29,076 nucleotides of DNA from Scatosoma sp964504025 (GTDB lineage Bacteria; Bacillota; Clostridia; Christensenellales; Borkfalkiaceae), in the NCBI GenBank assembly GCA_964504025.1, contig CAZDCO010000014.1, positions 1 to 29,076 of the forward strand, written 5' to 3'. The position numbers were made by a program, and so were the translations under genes. The notes under the pieces were generated by a model. That model made no database searches. It was not told the origin of the DNA and worked only from the letters and a program-made list of their open reading frames with translations. Position 1 is the first letter of the stretch. Each line of letters starts with the position of its first letter. Below are positions 1-9,299 of the stretch, one piece after another.

Positions 1-1493
1 AACTTGCCCTTGGTAAAAACATTCTTGTCGGCTATATGGAATGGGAAGGTTACAACTACGAAGACGCTATCTTGCTTTCTGAAAAGTTGGTTCAAGACGA
101 CGTATTCACCTCTATCCATATCGAAAAGCACGAAATGGAAGCCAGAGAAACCAAACTCGGCCCCGAAGAAATCACGCGCGATATCCCCAACGTCGGCGAC
201 GACGCTTTGAAGGATTTGGACGAAGACGGTATCATTCGTATCGGTGCGGAAATTTCCAGCGGCGACATTCTCGTCGGTAAAGTTTCCCCTAAGGGCGAAG
301 CGGAGCTTACGCCCGAAGAACGGTTGTTGCGCGCAATCTTCGGTGAAAAATCGAGAGAGGTTAGAGATACCTCTTTGAAAGTTCCCCACGGTGAGGGCGG
401 CGTCGTCGTAGACGTTAAGGTATTCACCCGTGAAAACAAGGACGAATTAGAGCCGGGCGTCAACAAACTCGTTCGCGTGTATATCGCGCAAAAACGTAAG
501 ATCCAAGTGGGCGATAAGATGGCAGGTCGTCACGGTAACAAGGGTGTCATTTCCCGCGTGCTTTCGCAAGCGGATATGCCTTTCCTTGCCGACGGTACGC
601 CTTTGCAAATTTTGTTGAACCCGTTGGGCGTTCCTTCGCGTATGAATATCGGTCAGGTATTGGAAGTCCACTTGGGCTACGTATGTAAGCAGCTCGGTTG
701 GAAGATCGCTACCCCCGTATTCGACGGTGCGACGGAGAAAGATTTGGAAACGATGTTCCGCGAGAACAACTTGCTCAACCCTGACGGCAATGTCGACGGT
801 AAATTCCAAGTGTTCGACGGTAGAACGGGCGAACCGTTTGAAAACCGCGTTACGATCGGCGTACAATATATGATTAAGCTGATCCACTTGGTAGACGATA
901 AGATCCACGCGCGTGCCATCGGTCCGTACAGCTTGGTTACGCAACAGCCTTTGGGCGGCAAAGCGCAATTCGGCGGACAACGTTTCGGTGAAATGGAAGT
1001 CTGGGCGTTGGAAGCGTACGGTGCGGCGCACATCTTGCAAGAAATTTTGACGGTAAAATCGGACGACGTAGTCGGTCGTGTAAAGACGTACGAATCGATC
1101 GTACGCGGCGAAAACATCTCCGAACCGGGTATTCCCGAAGCGTTCAAAGTCCTCTTGAAAGAATTGCAAAGTTTGGCGTTGGACGTGAAAGTCCTCACCG
1201 AATCGGGCGACGAACTCGTCATTCGCGAATTCGAGGAAGAGGAAGAAGCAGCGGATAACGCGGCGAGCCGTATGGATAGCCTGAAAGAGGAAGAGCTGGA
1301 AGAAATCGACTTCAACGTAGACGACGAGGACGAGGACGAAGAAGAAGACTTCGATGTACAATCGATCTTCGAGGACGAAGACGACGACGAGGACGGATTC
1401 ACTTCGGAAAGCGCGGCGGACGACGAGGCGTTTGACGACGATGACGACGACGAGTTCGGCTTTGGCAAACTCTTCGACGACGACGAGGAATAA
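1..1493 (+). CDS. rpoB: RNA polymerase beta subunit, C-terminal part (5' end outside window)
   Basis: This is the catalytic beta subunit of RNA polymerase, cut by the window edge. The reading frame is open from base 3 and already lies in the conserved core. Visible family signatures are GYNYEDAI near the start, TKLGPEEITRDIPNV, LLRAIFGEK, the GDKMAGRHGNKG active-site segment and the GGKAQFGGQRFGEMEVWALE C-terminal clamp segment. After the last conserved segment (…ELVIREF) there is an 86-residue tail from about base 1233, of which 48 residues are Asp or Glu. Bacillota RpoB proteins often end in an acidic tail, but this one is long. The gene ends 12 bases before rpoC, whose ribosome binding site overlaps the rpoB stop region, so the two are co-transcribed. 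Confidence 0.98.
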   Translation, partial: LALGKNILVGYMEWEGYNYEDAILLSEKLVQDDVFTSIHIEKHEMEARETKLGPEEITRDIPNVGDDALKDLDEDGIIRIGAEISSGDILVGKVSPKGEAELTPEERLLRAIFGEKSREVRDTSLKVPHGEGGVVVDVKVFTRENKDELEPGVNKLVRVYIAQKRKIQVGDKMAGRHGNKGVISRVLSQADMPFLADGTPLQILLNPLGVPSRMNIGQVLEVHLGYVCKQLGWKIATPVFDGATEKDLETMFRENNLLNPDGNVDGKFQVFDGRTGEPFENRVTIGVQYMIKLIHLVDDKIHARAIGPYSLVTQQPLGGKAQFGGQRFGEMEVWALEAYGAAHILQEILTVKSDDVVGRVKTYESIVRGENISEPGIPEAFKVLLKELQSLALDVKVLTESGDELVIREFEEEEEAADNAASRMDSLKEEELEEIDFNVDDEDEDEEEDFDVQSIFEDEDDDEDGFTSESAADDEAFDDDDDDEFGFGKLFDDDEE

Positions 1494-1505
1494 GGAGGTA
1501 ACGGT

Positions 1506-4500
1506 ATGTACGAATTAAACGACTTCAATTCTATTCAAATTAGCATTGCATCTCCTGAAAAGATCAGAGAATGGTCGTACGGCGAGGTAACGAAGCCCGA
1601 AACGATCAACTACCGTACCCAAAAGCCCGAAAAGGACGGTTTGTTCTGTGAAAAGATCTTCGGGCCGATGAAAGACTGGGAATGTCATTGCGGTAAATAT
1701 AAAAGAGTTAAATATAAGGGACACGTTTGTGAAAAGTGCGGCGTAGAAATTACGCGTTCGAAAGTCCGTCGTGAAAGAATGGGACATATCGAACTTGCCG
1801 CGCCCGTTTCTCACATTTGGTATTTCAAAGGCGTACCTTCCAAAATCGGTTTGCTTTTGAATATGAGCCCGAAGCAATTAGAACAAGTGATCTACTTCGC
1901 CTCCTACGTGGTTATCAACCCCGGTAGCGTGGAAGAATTAGAGTATAAGCAAGTGATCACCGACAAACAACTTCGCGAAATTGAAGAGAGATACGGCGAC
2001 TCGTCCGTAACCGGCTTGAAAGTCGGTATGGGCGCGGAGTCGATTCGCGAATTGTTGATGGCGGTAGATTTGGAAAAGGAAAGCGCGGAGTGCAAGCAAG
2101 CCCTCGACGAAGGGTTGAACAACGCGAAAGGTCCGAGCCAAAAGGCGATCAAGGCGATCAAGCGTTTGGAAGTTATCGAATCTTTCCGTAAGAGCGGCAA
2201 TCGTCCCGAATGGATGATCTTGACGGTACTCCCCGTCATTCCCCCCGATATCCGTCCCATGGTACAGTTGGACGGCGGGCGTTTCGCAACGTCCGACTTG
2301 AACGATTTGTACCGTCGCGTCATCAACCGCAACAACCGTTTGAAGAAGATGATGGAGATCGGCGCGCCCGATATGATCGTCAAGAACGAAAAGCGTATGT
2401 TGCAGGAAGCGGTAGACGCGTTGATCGATAACGGCAGACGCGGCAAGGCTTTGTCCGGCCCGTCCAACCGCGATTTGAAATCGTTGTCCGCGATGCTTCG
2501 CGGTAAACAAGGTCGTTTCCGTCAAAACTTGCTCGGTAAGCGTGTAGACTATTCCGGTCGTTCGGTTATCGTCGTAGGTCCTGAACTCAAAATCTATCAA
2601 TGCGGTTTGCCTAAGGAAATGGCGATCGAGTTGTTCAAGCCGTTCATCATGAAGCGTCTCGTAGAAACGGGACAATGCCATAACGTAAAGACGGCGAAAC
2701 GTGCGGTAGAGCGCGGTAAGGATATGGTTTGGAACGTCCTCGAAGACGTTATCAAAGATCACCCCGTTCTCTTGAACCGTGCGCCTACGCTGCACCGTTT
2801 GTCCATTCAAGCGTTTGAACCCGTGTTGATCGAGGGTAGAGCAATCAAAATTTCTCCCTTGGTTTGCGGACCATTCAACGCCGACTTCGACGGCGACCAA
2901 ATGGCAGTCCACCTTCCTTTGAGCGTAGAAGCGCAAGCGGAAGCAAGATTCTTGATGCTTTCGTCGAACAACATTTTGAAACTTGCCGACGGTAAATCGG
3001 TTATGTCGCCTACGCAGGATATGATTATCGGTGCGTACTGCTTGACGATCAAACGTCAAGAAGAGGGCTTGAAGTACGATTCGCAAGGACGTCCTTCCGA
3101 GGACGGCGAAACGTATATTCCGCCCGTATACTCCTCCGAGAACGAAGCGATTTTGGCATACCAAAACAAGATCGCGCACGAACAGGACGAAATGTACCTC
3201 AAACGCGTCGTAGAACTTCCCGAAGGGCAGTTTGAAGATTTGCCGTTGCCCTATCGTTGTCCCGTGGAGAACAAAGAGGGCGAAACGCCGATTAAGTGGG
3301 CGGAAGTTCGCTTGAACGAAAAGACGGGCAAACGCGAAGTCGTCGGTATCATCAAGACGACGATCGGACGTTTGATTTACAACGAAGGCTTGCCTCAAGA
3401 CTTGGGCTTTGTCAAGAGAAACACGCCCGAATCCTACCTCCGCTTGGAGTTGGATACCGAATTTATCGGTAAATCGCGTGCAATCGGCAAGAAGCACCTG
3501 TCGCGTATCGTAGAAGCCGCGTTCAGAACGGGCAAAGCTCCCAAAGCTTCGTACGTGTTGGACGCAATGAAGGAAAGAGGTTATAAATATTCCACGCTCG
3601 CCGCTTTGACGACGTCCGTATTCGATATGAAGATTCCTCCCGAAAAGGAAGAGATCGTAGAGAACGCGGAGAAAGAAGTAGGCAAGATCGCGAAGAAATA
3701 CGCGCGTGGTTTGTTGAACGAAGAAGAACGTTACAGCGCGGTTATCGCGCAATGGGACGCGGCGACCGAACAGGTGGCGAACCTCTTGAAGAAACAGGGC
3801 GCGGAAGATAAGTTCAACCCCATTTGGATGATGGCGGACTCCGGTGCGCGTGGTTCGGTCGACCAGATCAAACAGCTTGCCGGTATGCGTGGTCTAATGG
3901 TTAACCCTCAAGGTAAGAAGATCGAAGTTCCCGTTAAATCGTGTTTCAGAAACGGTTTGTCCGTTTTGGAATATTTCATTTCCTCGCACGGTGGTCGTAA
4001 AGGTTTGACCGATACGGCGTTGAAGACGGCTGACTCCGGTTACTTGACCCGTCGTCTCGTAGACGTTTCCCACGAAATTATCGTTCGCGAAGAAGATTGC
4101 TGCGCAGGCAGAAAGCCGCAAGGCATGAAAGTTAAGGCGATCTACGACGTCGTCGGAAAAGAGATCGAAGGCTTGCGTTCGAGAATTTTGGGACGCTTTG
4201 CCGCGGAAGACGTCATCGATCCCGCAACGGGCGAAGTGATCGTGGAAACGAATCAATTTATCGACGAAAAGGAAGCGGACGCAATTATCGCGGCAGGCTT
4301 GACCGAAGTGTCGATCCGCAGCATCTTTGCTTGCTCGTCTAAATTCGGCGTTTGCGCGAAGTGCTACGGTAAGAACATGGCAACTACCCTTCCCGTACAG
4401 GTTGGCGAAGCAGTCGGTACGATTGCAGCACAATCTATCGGTGAACCGGGTACGCAGTTGACCATGCGTACCTTCCACACGGGCGGTATCGCAGCGACGG

Positions 4501-5306
4501 GAGACATCACCCAAGGTTTGCCTCGTGTCGAAGAATTGTTCGAAGTTCGTAAGCCGAAGGGCGTAGCGACCATTTGCGAAGTCGAGGGTATCGTTTCGAT
4601 CGACGACTCCGACGGAAGCAAACACATCAAGATTTTGGACGAGAAAACGCAAGAAGTCAAGAAAGAATACTTGCTTGCCTTCAACGCGGAAATCAGAGTC
4701 AAAGACGGCGAAAAGGTTACTCCGGGCGTATTGCTTAACGCAGGTAGCGTATATCCTCAAGATATCCTGCGCGTACAAGGCGTCAAGGGCGTACAAGATT
4801 ATATCTTGGAACAAGTACAATCGGTATACCGTTCGCAAGGCGTTGAAATCAACGATAAACACGTAGAAATTATCGTTCGTCAAATGTTGAAGAAAGTCCG
4901 TATCGAAAGCGCGGGCGATACCAACCTGTTGCCGGGCGAACTCGTGGATATGGTTACCTTCCAAGAGGAGAGTGCGAAAGCAATGGCAAACGGCGGCAAG
5001 CCTGCTCTTGCAAAGCGCGTCCTGCTCGGTATCACGAAAGCGGCGTTGGCAACCGACAGCTTCTTGTCGGCGGCTTCCTTCCAGGAGACGTCGCGCGTAC
5101 TCACCGAAGCAGCGATCCGCAACAAGCGCGATTACCTCGTCGGTTTGAAGGAAAACGTAATTATCGGTAAGCTGATCCCTGCAGGTACGGGTACGAAGGC
5201 GTACAAGAACGTTACGCCGCAGTACGTCGGTAGCTATATGGGCGTAACCGAACAAGCTCCCATTGCGGAAGAAGCGACGGTGGAAGAAGCGCAAGAAAAC
5301 GCGTAA
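1506..5306 (+). CDS. rpoC: RNA polymerase beta' subunit
   Basis: Complete 1266-residue beta' subunit of RNA polymerase. The N-terminal zinc-binding site is visible as CHCG followed by CEKCG. The catalytic magnesium motif NADFDGD lies at residues 458-464, with Asp460, Asp462 and Asp464 as the metal ligands. The second zinc site is formed by the CC of EEDCCAGRK and by the CSSKFGVCAKC segment, and the trigger-loop region reads GEPGTQLTMRTFHTGG. At 1266 residues it is somewhat longer than the Bacillus subtilis protein (about 1200) and lacks the large insertions of proteobacterial forms. The start is fixed by AGGAGG six bases upstream of the ATG. It follows rpoB by 12 bases and is followed directly by a strong intrinsic terminator, so it ends the rpoBC operon. 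Confidence 0.98.
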   Translation: MYELNDFNSIQISIASPEKIREWSYGEVTKPETINYRTQKPEKDGLFCEKIFGPMKDWECHCGKYKRVKYKGHVCEKCGVEITRSKVRRERMGHIELAAPVSHIWYFKGVPSKIGLLLNMSPKQLEQVIYFASYVVINPGSVEELEYKQVITDKQLREIEERYGDSSVTGLKVGMGAESIRELLMAVDLEKESAECKQALDEGLNNAKGPSQKAIKAIKRLEVIESFRKSGNRPEWMILTVLPVIPPDIRPMVQLDGGRFATSDLNDLYRRVINRNNRLKKMMEIGAPDMIVKNEKRMLQEAVDALIDNGRRGKALSGPSNRDLKSLSAMLRGKQGRFRQNLLGKRVDYSGRSVIVVGPELKIYQCGLPKEMAIELFKPFIMKRLVETGQCHNVKTAKRAVERGKDMVWNVLEDVIKDHPVLLNRAPTLHRLSIQAFEPVLIEGRAIKISPLVCGPFNADFDGDQMAVHLPLSVEAQAEARFLMLSSNNILKLADGKSVMSPTQDMIIGAYCLTIKRQEEGLKYDSQGRPSEDGETYIPPVYSSENEAILAYQNKIAHEQDEMYLKRVVELPEGQFEDLPLPYRCPVENKEGETPIKWAEVRLNEKTGKREVVGIIKTTIGRLIYNEGLPQDLGFVKRNTPESYLRLELDTEFIGKSRAIGKKHLSRIVEAAFRTGKAPKASYVLDAMKERGYKYSTLAALTTSVFDMKIPPEKEEIVENAEKEVGKIAKKYARGLLNEEERYSAVIAQWDAATEQVANLLKKQGAEDKFNPIWMMADSGARGSVDQIKQLAGMRGLMVNPQGKKIEVPVKSCFRNGLSVLEYFISSHGGRKGLTDTALKTADSGYLTRRLVDVSHEIIVREEDCCAGRKPQGMKVKAIYDVVGKEIEGLRSRILGRFAAEDVIDPATGEVIVETNQFIDEKEADAIIAAGLTEVSIRSIFACSSKFGVCAKCYGKNMATTLPVQVGEAVGTIAAQSIGEPGTQLTMRTFHTGGIAATGDITQGLPRVEELFEVRKPKGVATICEVEGIVSIDDSDGSKHIKILDEKTQEVKKEYLLAFNAEIRVKDGEKVTPGVLLNAGSVYPQDILRVQGVKGVQDYILEQVQSVYRSQGVEINDKHVEIIVRQMLKKVRIESAGDTNLLPGELVDMVTFQEESAKAMANGGKPALAKRVLLGITKAALATDSFLSAASFQETSRVLTEAAIRNKRDYLVGLKENVIIGKLIPAGTGTKAYKNVTPQYVGSYMGVTEQAPIAEEATVEEAQENA

Positions 5307-5314
5307 TGACAACG

Positions 5315-5350
5315 AAAAAAAGGTTCTCTCTTCGGAGGGAATCTTTTTTT
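5315..5350 (+). terminator. Intrinsic terminator of rpoBC
   Basis: The arms GGTTCTCTC (5322-5330) and GAGGGAATC (5335-5343) form a 9-pair stem, two of them G-U, closed by a UUCG tetraloop. An A7 run precedes it and a T7 run follows (5344-5350). It lies 8 bases after the rpoC stop. Confidence 0.93.
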
Positions 5351-5363
5351 GCGTTTGGTAGAG

Positions 5364-5706
5364 GCAAAGCGCACGACGGCGTTTTGGGGAGTGGGCGTTA
5401 TTATGCGCCGTGATCGAGGTGATGGGAGTACTATATTTATGCGCCGCGATCGGGTGCGATCGGCGTGCTGTGTTTGCGCGCCGAAATCGGGTACGCAAAG
5501 CGCACGACGGCGTTTTGGGGAGTGGGCGTTATTATGCGCCGTGATCGAGGTGATGGGAGTACTATATTTATGCGCCGCGATCGGGTGCGATCGGCGTGCT
5601 GTGTTTGCGCGCCGAAATCGGGTACGCAAAGCGCACGACGGCGTTGGGTGGAGTGCCGTGATCGAGGTGATGGGAGTGCTATATTTACGCGCTGCGATCG
5701 GGTATG
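5364..5706. repeat. 131-bp tandem direct repeat, about 2.6 copies
   Basis: Copies start at 5364, 5495 and 5626, each opening with GCAAAGCGCACGACGGCG. Copies one and two are essentially identical over 131 bp. Copy three is truncated and diverged, fading out near 5706. Each unit is itself composite: three subunits of about 36, 37 and 58 bp, each starting with a TGCGCCG-NN-ATCG-like core. One subunit can form a hairpin with CGCCG/CGGCG outer arms and ATCG/CGAT inner arms. Because 131 is not a multiple of 3, each copy would be read in a different frame, which argues against coding; open frames across it look spurious. I see no gene in 5307-5905; 5707-5841 shows nothing recognisable before the promoter at 5842. 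Confidence 0.95.
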
Positions 5707-5841
5707 AGAACGGCGAGCGGTCAACGTCGTGAACGGAAAAACGGGGCATACAGGTATGCGTTGACAGAAAAGGACGCCGGCGTGTACGCGTTGACGGGAG
5801 CGTAGTGCGGCGCAAATCGTAAAAAATCGTATCGCGCGGCG

Positions 5842-5870
5842 TTGACTTTTTGCGTCCGCCGTGGTATAAT
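5842..5870 (+). promoter_or_regulatory. Sigma-A promoter for the yfhO-gtrA unit
   Basis: TTGACT (5842-5847), a 17-base spacer and a perfect TATAAT (5865-5870) lie 35 bases before the yfhO start. A strong AAGGAGG at 5890-5896 fixes the ATG at 5906. Confidence 0.85.
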
Positions 5871-5905
5871 GATAGACGGAAAAGGAGATAAGGAGGTACG
5901 AAAGC

Positions 5906-8623
5906 ATGGCGATTACGACGGTGAAAAAGGAAAAGTCTGTTTTGTGCACTCGCTTGCTCGCCCTTCTTTCCTATTTGTTGCCGCCGTTGATCGTTGCGAC
6001 AAGTTTGCTCGTCTACTTTTGCGCCAACGGCTATTATCCGTTCGGAAGCGTTACGATCTCGTGGTGCGATATGGATCAACAATACGTGCCCCTCCTTCTC
6101 GATTTTAAGGATATTTTAGAGGGTAAAGACGGACTGTTTTTGAACTTTCAAAACGCCGCGGGTATGAATTTCTACGGCGTGTTCTTTTTCTTTTTGGCAA
6201 GCCCGTTTTCCTTTTTGGTACTCTTCGTCGACCGTTCGGCGGTGATGGGTTTTGCCAACGTGATCGTGGGGCTGAAAATGTGCACGATCGCGCTGACGGC
6301 GTTTTGCTATCTGCGTCGCCGCCACCCGAACGCGCTCCTCGTCAATACGTCGTTGTCGGTGCTGTACGCTTTTTCGGGCTACGTGATGATGTACTTTCAA
6401 AACTGTATGTGGCTGGATATCGCCGCCCTCTTTCCCTTGCTTTTGATCGGTTTGGAACGGCTGAAAACGGGGAAGTGCGGCGCGTTCGTCGCGGTACTCG
6501 CCGCGTGCGTCGTCGTCAATTTCTACCTGTCGTACATGCTTGTGATGTTCTTGCTCCTGTACGCCTTTTTCTATCTCCTTCTTGAAAAGGATAGGGCGTT
6601 CGCCGTGCGGTTTTTCCTTTCGTGCGCGCTCGCGGCGTTGCTGTCCGCAATCGTATGGCTTCCCTGCTTGATACAATACCTCTCGTCGGGGCGTACGACG
6701 TCCGTCGTGGAAAGCTTGATCCGTTCTTCCCTGCTTACCCACTTCCAAACGGCGTTACCCACCGTCTTTTCGGTGCTGTTCTTGTTCCCGTTCGCCTTTT
6801 CGCGCGGTGCGCGTACCTCGTCGGACGGCAAACTGCGCTTCATTCTCTTTTGTTTGACTCTTGTTCCCGTCGTGTTCGAGCCGATCAATAAAATGTGGCA
6901 AACGGGGAATTATATGAGTTTCCCCACCCGTTATGCGTTCATCACGATTTTTCTAAGCCTCACTCTCGCCGCGGACGGCTTAACGTGCGCGCCCGAAGGG
7001 GAAGGTGCAATGCAAAAAACGGACGGTTGGCGCGCAAAGCGAGTACCCAAGTACGCGTTGAGTGCCGTTCTCGTACTCTTTTCCGTCGTCTATTTTATCG
7101 TCGCGTTGCGGTATACGAGCGCGAACCACGAAGCGATGGATCAATACTCGCACTCGCTGTGGGGGAACGACGAATCGTTCCAAGCGTTGGCGGAGTTGTA
7201 CGCAGGGGCGTTGCTCGTCGGCGTAGTCGGCTACCTCTTCTATCGGTTTAACTTGTGCAAGCCCGTTTGCCTGTGGCTTGCCGTCGCGGTGCTGACGGCG
7301 TCCGAACTCTACGTCGCGCCCATGACGTATATGCACGCAGGCTCGCACGATACCGACTGGCATTTGCACGCGATGGAATTGTCGCAAGCGATCGACGACG
7401 ACGAATTTTACCGCGTCAAGACGGAAAAGGAATATTCGTGGCACGATTTCGACGCGAATTTGATGGGCGCGATCGGGTATAACGCGTTGGGGCATTATAC
7501 CTCGCTTACCTCCGAAAAATATATGACGGCGATCAAACAATTCGGTTACACGTCCTATTGGATGGAAGTGGGAAACAGCGGCGGTACGAAATTGACGGAC
7601 GCGCTGTTGTCGGTGAAGTACGTCCTTTCGGACGTGCAAACGGCGAACGATCTCTATCGGGGAGAATATTACGCCCTGCGCGCCACTTCTTGCGCGTTGC
7701 CGTTGGGAATCGTGGCGAAAGGGGATATCGCGAAACGGGCTGCACCGCCGAAAGATTTATACGCGCGTGCCGAGTTTCAAAAGATGCTGTGCGAAGATTT
7801 CTTCGCGGACGAGAGTATCGTAACGACGTACGATCCGTTGTCCGCGGAAGCGGAGTTGCACGCGTTGACGGTGGAAAAGACGGAGGAGGGATACGCGTTG
7901 ACACCCTCGGCGAGCGACGCCTACTTCCGCTTGACGCTGTCGGTAACGGACGAACGGGCGTTGTATTTTCAGACGTTCGACGAGAACTCGAACGCGCTGT
8001 CGCACGAGATGAACTCCTGCTTTTCGATCGGCGCGCCGAAACGCGCGTTGGCGTATTATCCCACGCAAAAGTTGAACGGCTGGGTAGACTTGGGCAGCTA
8101 TGAAAACGAAAGGGTAACGATAACGATCGGCGTATCGAAAGCGCTCGTCGTGCGCGATATCGGACTGTGCGCGATCGATACGGAAAAATTGGAACGAAGA
8201 GTCGCGGAAACGAGCGCGATCGGCTTGACGGAAATACGCAACGGCTTGGTCGGCGAATATACGGCGAGCGGCGGCGAGTGCGTCTTCCTATCCGTACCCT
8301 ACGATCGCGGTATGCGTATCACGATCAACGGCAAGAAGACGGAAGCGTACGAGGTGTACGGCGGTTTCACGGCGTTCTATTTGCAGTCGGGAGAGAACGA
8401 TATTCGCGTTACGTTCGTGCCCGTCGGCTTCACGACGGGGTGCGTGTTGACGGCAATCGGCGTAGGACTGTGCGCGGCGGCGTGCGTACTCTTCGTGTGG
8501 AAGAAACGGACGATCGCGTTGCCGAACGGCGTGGAGAAAGCCTCGTACGGGCTGTTGCAAGGGATAGGCGCGGCGGTGCTCGTGCTTTTATACCTGCTCC
8601 CCCTCGTGCTGTGTTTGTTGTAA
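5906..8623 (+). CDS. YfhO-family multi-pass membrane protein
   Basis: A 905-residue integral membrane protein of the YfhO family. The N-terminal half is a series of hydrophobic segments (about a dozen), starting with a helix at roughly residues 13-36. The family's loop signature DMDQQY follows it, and a PLLLDFKDILEGKDGLF-like segment comes next. The C-terminal half, roughly residues 480-840, is a large polar domain that ends in two more membrane helices. In Bacillus subtilis, YfhO acts with a CsbB-type glycosyltransferase and a GtrA/GtcA-type flippase to glycosylate lipoteichoic acid, and is thought to be the membrane GT-C enzyme. Here the next gene encodes a GtrA protein, which supports an envelope-glycosylation role; the lipid-sugar synthase is not in the window. 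Substrate and sugar are unknown. Confidence 0.9.
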   Translation: MAITTVKKEKSVLCTRLLALLSYLLPPLIVATSLLVYFCANGYYPFGSVTISWCDMDQQYVPLLLDFKDILEGKDGLFLNFQNAAGMNFYGVFFFFLASPFSFLVLFVDRSAVMGFANVIVGLKMCTIALTAFCYLRRRHPNALLVNTSLSVLYAFSGYVMMYFQNCMWLDIAALFPLLLIGLERLKTGKCGAFVAVLAACVVVNFYLSYMLVMFLLLYAFFYLLLEKDRAFAVRFFLSCALAALLSAIVWLPCLIQYLSSGRTTSVVESLIRSSLLTHFQTALPTVFSVLFLFPFAFSRGARTSSDGKLRFILFCLTLVPVVFEPINKMWQTGNYMSFPTRYAFITIFLSLTLAADGLTCAPEGEGAMQKTDGWRAKRVPKYALSAVLVLFSVVYFIVALRYTSANHEAMDQYSHSLWGNDESFQALAELYAGALLVGVVGYLFYRFNLCKPVCLWLAVAVLTASELYVAPMTYMHAGSHDTDWHLHAMELSQAIDDDEFYRVKTEKEYSWHDFDANLMGAIGYNALGHYTSLTSEKYMTAIKQFGYTSYWMEVGNSGGTKLTDALLSVKYVLSDVQTANDLYRGEYYALRATSCALPLGIVAKGDIAKRAAPPKDLYARAEFQKMLCEDFFADESIVTTYDPLSAEAELHALTVEKTEEGYALTPSASDAYFRLTLSVTDERALYFQTFDENSNALSHEMNSCFSIGAPKRALAYYPTQKLNGWVDLGSYENERVTITIGVSKALVVRDIGLCAIDTEKLERRVAETSAIGLTEIRNGLVGEYTASGGECVFLSVPYDRGMRITINGKKTEAYEVYGGFTAFYLQSGENDIRVTFVPVGFTTGCVLTAIGVGLCAAACVLFVWKKRTIALPNGVEKASYGLLQGIGAAVLVLLYLLPLVLCLL

Positions 8624-8664
8624 ACCGCGCGGCTGAAAAAATCAAAAAATAGCGAGAAAACGAT

Positions 8665-9177
8665 ATGAAAAGAACTACCAACGGCGCGGAGTGCGCCACG
8701 CAATCGAAAGGACAACTTTTTTGGGAGATCGTCCGCTTTTTGCTCGTCGGCGGTACGGCGACGATCGTCGATTATATCGTCTACTACCTCGTTCGAGAAT
8801 GGCTGTTGCCGCCTACGCTGATCGATAGCGCGGCGTGGGATAGTTGGTCGCTTGTCGTGGCGACGGCGTGCGGTTTCGGCGTGGGGCTGGTCGTCAACTG
8901 GCTGTGCTCGGTGGCGTTCGTCTTCCGTCAGGTAACGGACAAGCAAGAATCGTCCTCGAAGAAGTCCTTTTTGAAATTTACCGTAATCGGCTTGATCGGC
9001 TTGGCGTTCACCGAAGTCGGCATGCACTTGCTCGTGTACGCCCTGCCGGCTTTCTCCCTCTTTCAAACGACGGAGCTTTTGGGACTGCCGTGGAAAGAAT
9101 GGCTCGCCAAAGTGATCATGACGTGCTTGGTGTTGGTATTCAACTACGTATGTCGGAAGAAATTTATCTTCAAATAG
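8665..9177 (+). CDS. GtrA-family membrane protein (putative lipid-linked sugar flippase)
   Basis: A 170-residue protein with four hydrophobic helices, at about residues 14-42, 58-84, 100-126 and 142-165, and a basic C-terminal end (CRKKFIFK). This is the size and topology of GtrA/GtcA proteins, which are thought to flip undecaprenyl-phosphate-linked sugars across the membrane for teichoic acid or O-antigen decoration. It starts 41 bases after the YfhO gene and shares its transcript. The ribosome binding site is weak (GAGAAAACG). The region after the stop contains a GCGCG/CGCGC hairpin and a GCTTTTTCC/GGAAAAGC hairpin, but neither is followed by a T-run on this strand, so I do not call a terminator. 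Confidence 0.88.
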   Translation: MKRTTNGAECATQSKGQLFWEIVRFLLVGGTATIVDYIVYYLVREWLLPPTLIDSAAWDSWSLVVATACGFGVGLVVNWLCSVAFVFRQVTDKQESSSKKSFLKFTVIGLIGLAFTEVGMHLLVYALPAFSLFQTTELLGLPWKEWLAKVIMTCLVLVFNYVCRKKFIFK

Positions 9178-9247
9178 GCGCGTTTTTCGCGCGATCGGGC
9201 GGTAGCTTTTTCCTTTACGGAAAAGCGAAAAAAAATCACGGAAAGGC

Positions 9248-9276
9248 TTGACAAACGCATTGCGGCGTGTTATAAT
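9248..9276 (+). promoter_or_regulatory. Sigma-A promoter of the pfl operon
   Basis: A perfect TTGACA (9248-9253), a 17-base spacer and a perfect TATAAT (9271-9276). Transcription should start near 9283, leaving a leader of roughly 77 bases before pflA. Confidence 0.9.
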
Positions 9277-9299
9277 AGATACCGTGGAAACCACCAAGG

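Noticed and set aside
447..5498. Long open frames on the minus strand across rpoB and rpoC (for example 1938-3752)
   Set aside because: They mirror the codon bias of the real genes, have no ribosome binding sites or recognisable domains, and run opposite to two certain genes.
5364..5706. CRISPR array
   Set aside because: Adjacent units are near-identical along their whole length with no unique spacers, and no cas genes are near.
5349..5949. Overlapping open frames in both directions over the 131-bp repeat
   Set aside because: The repeat unit is not a multiple of 3, the peptides only restate the repeat in shifting frames, and no start has a sensible ribosome binding site.
9178..9240. Terminator after the GtrA gene
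   Set aside because: Two hairpins are present, but the run after the second is A rather than T on the plus strand.
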